DNA from: Cellulomonas sp. SG140
GTDB lineage: Bacteria > Actinomycetota > Actinomycetes > Actinomycetales > Cellulomonadaceae
Length of the DNA: 64,000 nt
Assembly: GCF_025770785.1 (NCBI RefSeq)
Contig: NZ_JANZLA010000009.1
Location: forward strand, 62,001 to 126,000
Reading direction: 5' to 3'
The position numbers and the translations under genes were made by a program. Shown piece after piece: positions 61,497-64,000 of this stretch; the stretch's first letter is position 1, and each line of letters starts with the position of its first letter. Under the pieces are notes generated by a model that was not told the origin of the DNA, did not search any database, and worked only from the letters and a program-made list of their open reading frames with translations.

Positions 61497-62370
61497 GGAA
61501 CGCCTCCTCCAGCGAGCGTTCCGGTGTGCGCAGCCGCACCACCTGCACGTCGGCCAGCGCGCGCAGCAGGGCGGACGGCGGCCCGTCGAGGGTCACGCGC
61601 AGCCCACCCAGCACGCCGGGCATGGGTTCCACGCTGCCGACGCCGGGCACGCCGGCCAGCGCCGGCACCGGCCCGTCCACCACCAGCTCCACCACCGTGG
61701 CGCCCATCCGGCGGAGCTCGTCGAGGGTCGCCACCTCCACCAGCCGTCCCTCTCGCAGCATCGCGACGCGGTCGCACAGGTCCTGCACCTCGTCGAGGAT
61801 GTGCGAGCTGAGGAAGACGGTCTGCCCGCGGCCGGCCGCCTCGCGGACCAGCGCCTGGAACACCTCCTCCATCAGCGGGTCCAGCCCGGCGGTCGGCTCG
61901 TCGAGCAGCAGCACGTCCGCCCTGGTCATCAGCGCGACCACCAGCGCCAGCTTCTGCCGCGTGCCGCGCGAGTAGGTGCCCACACGGCGCGACGGGTCCA
62001 GCTGGAGGCGTTCGAGCAGCTCGGCGCGGTACGCCGGGTCGACGCCGCCGGCGAGGTTGGCGAACAGCTCGAGGGTCTCGGTGCCGGTCAGCTGCGGCCA
62101 CAGCGCCACGTCGCCCGGCATGTACCCGATGTGCCGGTGCGCCCGCCGCACGTCGGTCACGGGGATGCCGTGCACGCGGGCGCTGCCGGCGGTCGGCCGG
62201 ATCAGGTCCAGCAGCAGGCGGATGGTGGTGGACTTCCCGGCACCGTTGGGGCCCAGGAAGCCGAACGTCTCCCCCGGCGTCACCGTCAGGTCCAACCGGT
62301 CCAGGGCCAGCACCGAGCCGAACCGCTTGGTCAGGCCCACCGTCTCGATCGCCCACCCGTTGGCGGTCAT
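61483..62370 (-). CDS. ABC exporter ATP-binding protein
   Basis: 295 aa. GPNGAGKSTTIRLLL Walker A (about 40), YSRGTRQKLALVVALM signature (about 133), VLLLDEPTAGLDP, LSSHILDEVQDL. The C-terminal 80 residues are the regulatory domain common in drug/antibiotic exporters. GAGGAGG lies before ATG 62370. It is coupled to the large permease. Confidence 0.92.
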   Translation of the reverse strand: MTANGWAIETVGLTKRFGSVLALDRLDLTVTPGETFGFLGPNGAGKSTTIRLLLDLIRPTAGSARVHGIPVTDVRRAHRHIGYMPGDVALWPQLTGTETLELFANLAGGVDPAYRAELLERLQLDPSRRVGTYSRGTRQKLALVVALMTRADVLLLDEPTAGLDPLMEEVFQALVREAAGRGQTVFLSSHILDEVQDLCDRVAMLREGRLVEVATLDELRRMGATVVELVVDGPVPALAGVPGVGSVEPMPGVLGGLRVTLDGPPSALLRALADVQVVRLRTPERSLEEAFLAYY

Positions 62371-62484
62371 CGTCGACCTCCTCGCAGGAGCCCTACGTCC
62401 AGCATGGCCCGCCCTGCGGGGTTGCGGGAGACCGAATCCTCACCTCAGGGCGCCCTGTCCGCAGGGGCCGCTACGGTGCCGGCC

Positions 62485-62910
62485 ATGGCAGCAGTGGTGC
62501 AGGAGGTCGTGGTCGACTGCGCGGAGCCCGCGGCGCTGGCGCGGTTCTGGGCCCAGGTGCTCGAGGCCCGCTGGGCGTCGGTCGACCCGGGCTGGGCGGT
62601 CGTCGACGCGACCCCGTTGATCGTGGCGTTCCAGCAGGTCCCCGAGCCGAAGTCGTCGCCGAAGAACCGGCTGCACCTGGACGTCCGTGTCCCGGACGCC
62701 GCTGCCGCGGTCGCTCGTGCGGAGGCGCTCGGTGCGCACCGCACCGGCCACCAGGAGCTGCGCGACGACGGCGACGGCTACGTGGTGCTGCAGGACCCCG
62801 AGGGGAACGAGTTCTGCTTCGTGGTCGACGAGTCGAGCCGCTGGGCCGGCGTCCTGCGGTCCGCGCTGGAGCACGCCGACCAGACGACGGGCCTGCCCGC
62901 AACCGTCTGA
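62485..62910 (+). CDS. VOC-family (glyoxalase-like) protein
   Basis: 141 aa. Two beta-alpha-beta-beta-beta modules: VVVDCAEPAALARFWAQVL at the start, NRLHLDVRVPDAAAAVARAEALG (split) and VVLQDPEGNEFCFV at the end with the usual metal Glu. Members are dioxygenases, glyoxalases, or resistance proteins; without substrate evidence only the fold is assigned. ATG at 62485 is the first in frame. Divergent from the ABC exporter. Confidence 0.85.
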   Translation: MAAVVQEVVVDCAEPAALARFWAQVLEARWASVDPGWAVVDATPLIVAFQQVPEPKSSPKNRLHLDVRVPDAAAAVARAEALGAHRTGHQELRDDGDGYVVLQDPEGNEFCFVVDESSRWAGVLRSALEHADQTTGLPATV

Positions 62911-62965
62911 TCCGCGGGACGTTCGCCTCTGGCGCCGGGCGCGACGCCGGTGGTCTGCTCGACGC

Positions 62966-63652
62966 ATGACGACGCGGACGCCCCTGCTGCCCCCGCCGCC
63001 ACCGCGGCCGCCGGCCCGTGTGCTCGCCATCGCGGCGGCCATGGCGGTCGGTGCCGCGCTCCCCGTGATCCGCACCTGGATGCTGCAGTTCGGCGCCACC
63101 GAGGCGGAGCTCGACGCCCACCTGCCTGGTGACGACCTGATCGCCTCCCCCGACCTGGTGGCCACGCGCGTCGTCGGCATCGCGGCCGCACCGGACCAGG
63201 TGTGGCCCTGGGTGGCCCAGCTCGGCCAGGGTCGCGGCGGCTTCTACTCCTACGACTGCCTCGAGAACTTGGTCGGCTGCGACGTGCGTTCCGCCGACCG
63301 CGTGGAGGCCCGGTGGCAGGACGTGCGGGTGGGTGACCCGTTCCGGCTGCACCCCGACGTGGCCCTCGAGGTGGTCGCGGTGGAGCCCGGGCGGGCGCTG
63401 GTGGTCCGCGGAGCCGTCGGCGTCACCGGGTCCACGGCGTCGTCCGCCGGCGCCCCTCCGTACGACTTCACCTGGGCGTTCGTGCTGCGCCGCGGCCGTG
63501 ACGGCGGCACCCGGCTGGTGGTCCGGGAGCGGTACGGCTACACGCGCCGTGGTGCCGCCCTGCTGGTCGAGCCGGTCAGCGTCGTCAGCTTCGTCATGAC
63601 CCAGAAGATGCTGCGCGGCCTGCGGGACCGCGCCGAGCGGGCTGCCGCCTGA
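62966..63652 (+). CDS. Membrane-anchored SRPBCC-fold protein
   Basis: 228 aa. A Pro-rich N-terminus and hydrophobic helix (about 16-38) precede an SRPBCC/START-like lipid-binding fold: [21 protein letters not shown] (split), [38 protein letters not shown]. The [14 protein letters not shown] pattern is common in actinobacterial SRPBCC proteins. Binding partner unknown; probably acts at the membrane. It follows the VOC gene by 55 bp. Confidence 0.8.
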   Translation: MTTRTPLLPPPPPRPPARVLAIAAAMAVGAALPVIRTWMLQFGATEAELDAHLPGDDLIASPDLVATRVVGIAAAPDQVWPWVAQLGQGRGGFYSYDCLENLVGCDVRSADRVEARWQDVRVGDPFRLHPDVALEVVAVEPGRALVVRGAVGVTGSTASSAGAPPYDFTWAFVLRRGRDGGTRLVVRERYGYTRRGAALLVEPVSVVSFVMTQKMLRGLRDRAERAAA

Positions 63653-63820
63653 TCAGCCCGCAGCGGAACACCGTTGCCGCGTCGGACACCCTCCGGTTAG
63701 GGTGGCCGACGTAGTCGCAGTGCAGAGATCTTCCCCCCGGTTCTCCGGAGCGGACGACGACCACCGTGATTCACCGGTCCCGGTCGTCGGGGTCGAACAC
63801 CAACCGCAAGGAGAACGCAC

Positions 63821-64000
63821 ATGCCTACTGGCATCGTGAAGTGGTTCAACGCCGAGAAGGGCTTCGGCTTCATCGCCCCCGAGGACGGCGGCCCGGACGT
63901 CTTCGTCCACTACTCGGCCATCGCGACGAGCGGCTACCGCTCGCTCGAGGAGAACCAGCGCGTCTCGTTCGACGTGCAGCAGGGCCCCAAGGGCCCGCAG
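63821..64000 (+). CDS. Cold-shock protein, cut by window end
   Basis: The first 60 codons of a CspA-type protein: [20 protein letters not shown], with RNP1 KGFGFI and RNP2 VFVHYSAI, so single-strand RNA/DNA binding and chaperone activity are expected. AAGGAG precedes the ATG. The 168-bp leader after the SRPBCC gene has no gene and may be a long 5' UTR as in other cold-shock genes. The 3' end lies outside. Confidence 0.95.
   Translation, partial: MPTGIVKWFNAEKGFGFIAPEDGGPDVFVHYSAIATSGYRSLEENQRVSFDVQQGPKGPQ

Overview
The window is very GC-rich chromosomal DNA from an actinobacterium. It has many GTG starts, strong third-position G/C bias, and marker families such as WhiB, GlnR, a PASTA-tailed PonA2-type penicillin-binding protein, DUF2516, DUF5063 and DUF6318. 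Gene order over the first 30 kb follows the ancestral actinobacterial order known from Mycobacterium tuberculosis (Rv0811c-Rv0818 and Rv3674c-Rv3683). DUF6318 lipoproteins, an aminopeptidase C and an AgDI cluster suggest Micrococcales, perhaps a Cellulomonas relative; that placement is inference. There is no plasmid or phage backbone, no insertion sequence and no CRISPR array.

Conserved part, 0.2-30 kb. dtd, DUF2516, FUSC, ygfZ and a nitrobindin-like gene run leftward. A thiol-redox group (DsrE-like, DUF4395, thioredoxin, membrane protein) leads to glnR. Next come nhaA, an EphE-position hydrolase, nth, an AmfC/RsiG-like protein, crp, RidA, DUF4177, whiB, ponA2 and a metallophosphoesterase. 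After a tRNA-Pro follow a degenerate Fic-like protein, a DUF2510 protein, asd-lysC, a TauE-type exporter, an ABC export pair, DUF5063, recR and dnaX.

Accessory part, 29-64 kb. It holds pepC, two GyrI-like proteins around a secreted lipoprotein/PKD pair, the 4.5S RNA, an Acg/TetR pair and a tRNA-Ser. A NarL-type two-component pair follows, whose response regulator carries an in-frame TAG. A galactofuranose-type sugar ABC operon contains a second, extra dual-domain ATPase and its own LacI regulator. Beyond it are an F420-type oxidoreductase, a TehA/SLAC1-like channel, a small ScoMcrA-head/zinc-ribbon protein, ybaK and a divergent MarR/SDR pair. A TetR-controlled agmatine deiminase cluster (transporter, aguA, ptcA, arcC) is followed by a beta-CASP RNA hydrolase coupled to a secreted protein, an ABC-2 exporter, VOC and SRPBCC proteins, and a cold-shock gene cut by the window end.

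Points most worth a second look: the two-ATPase sugar operon with a lac-operator-like site and a Shine-Dalgarno presented in a hairpin loop; the interrupted response regulator; a long near-perfect palindrome at two distant intergenic sites; the free-standing ScoMcrA-head protein; two catalytically degenerate enzyme-fold proteins; and losses from otherwise conserved blocks (rhodanese/SseC, ArsA-like pair, ybaB).
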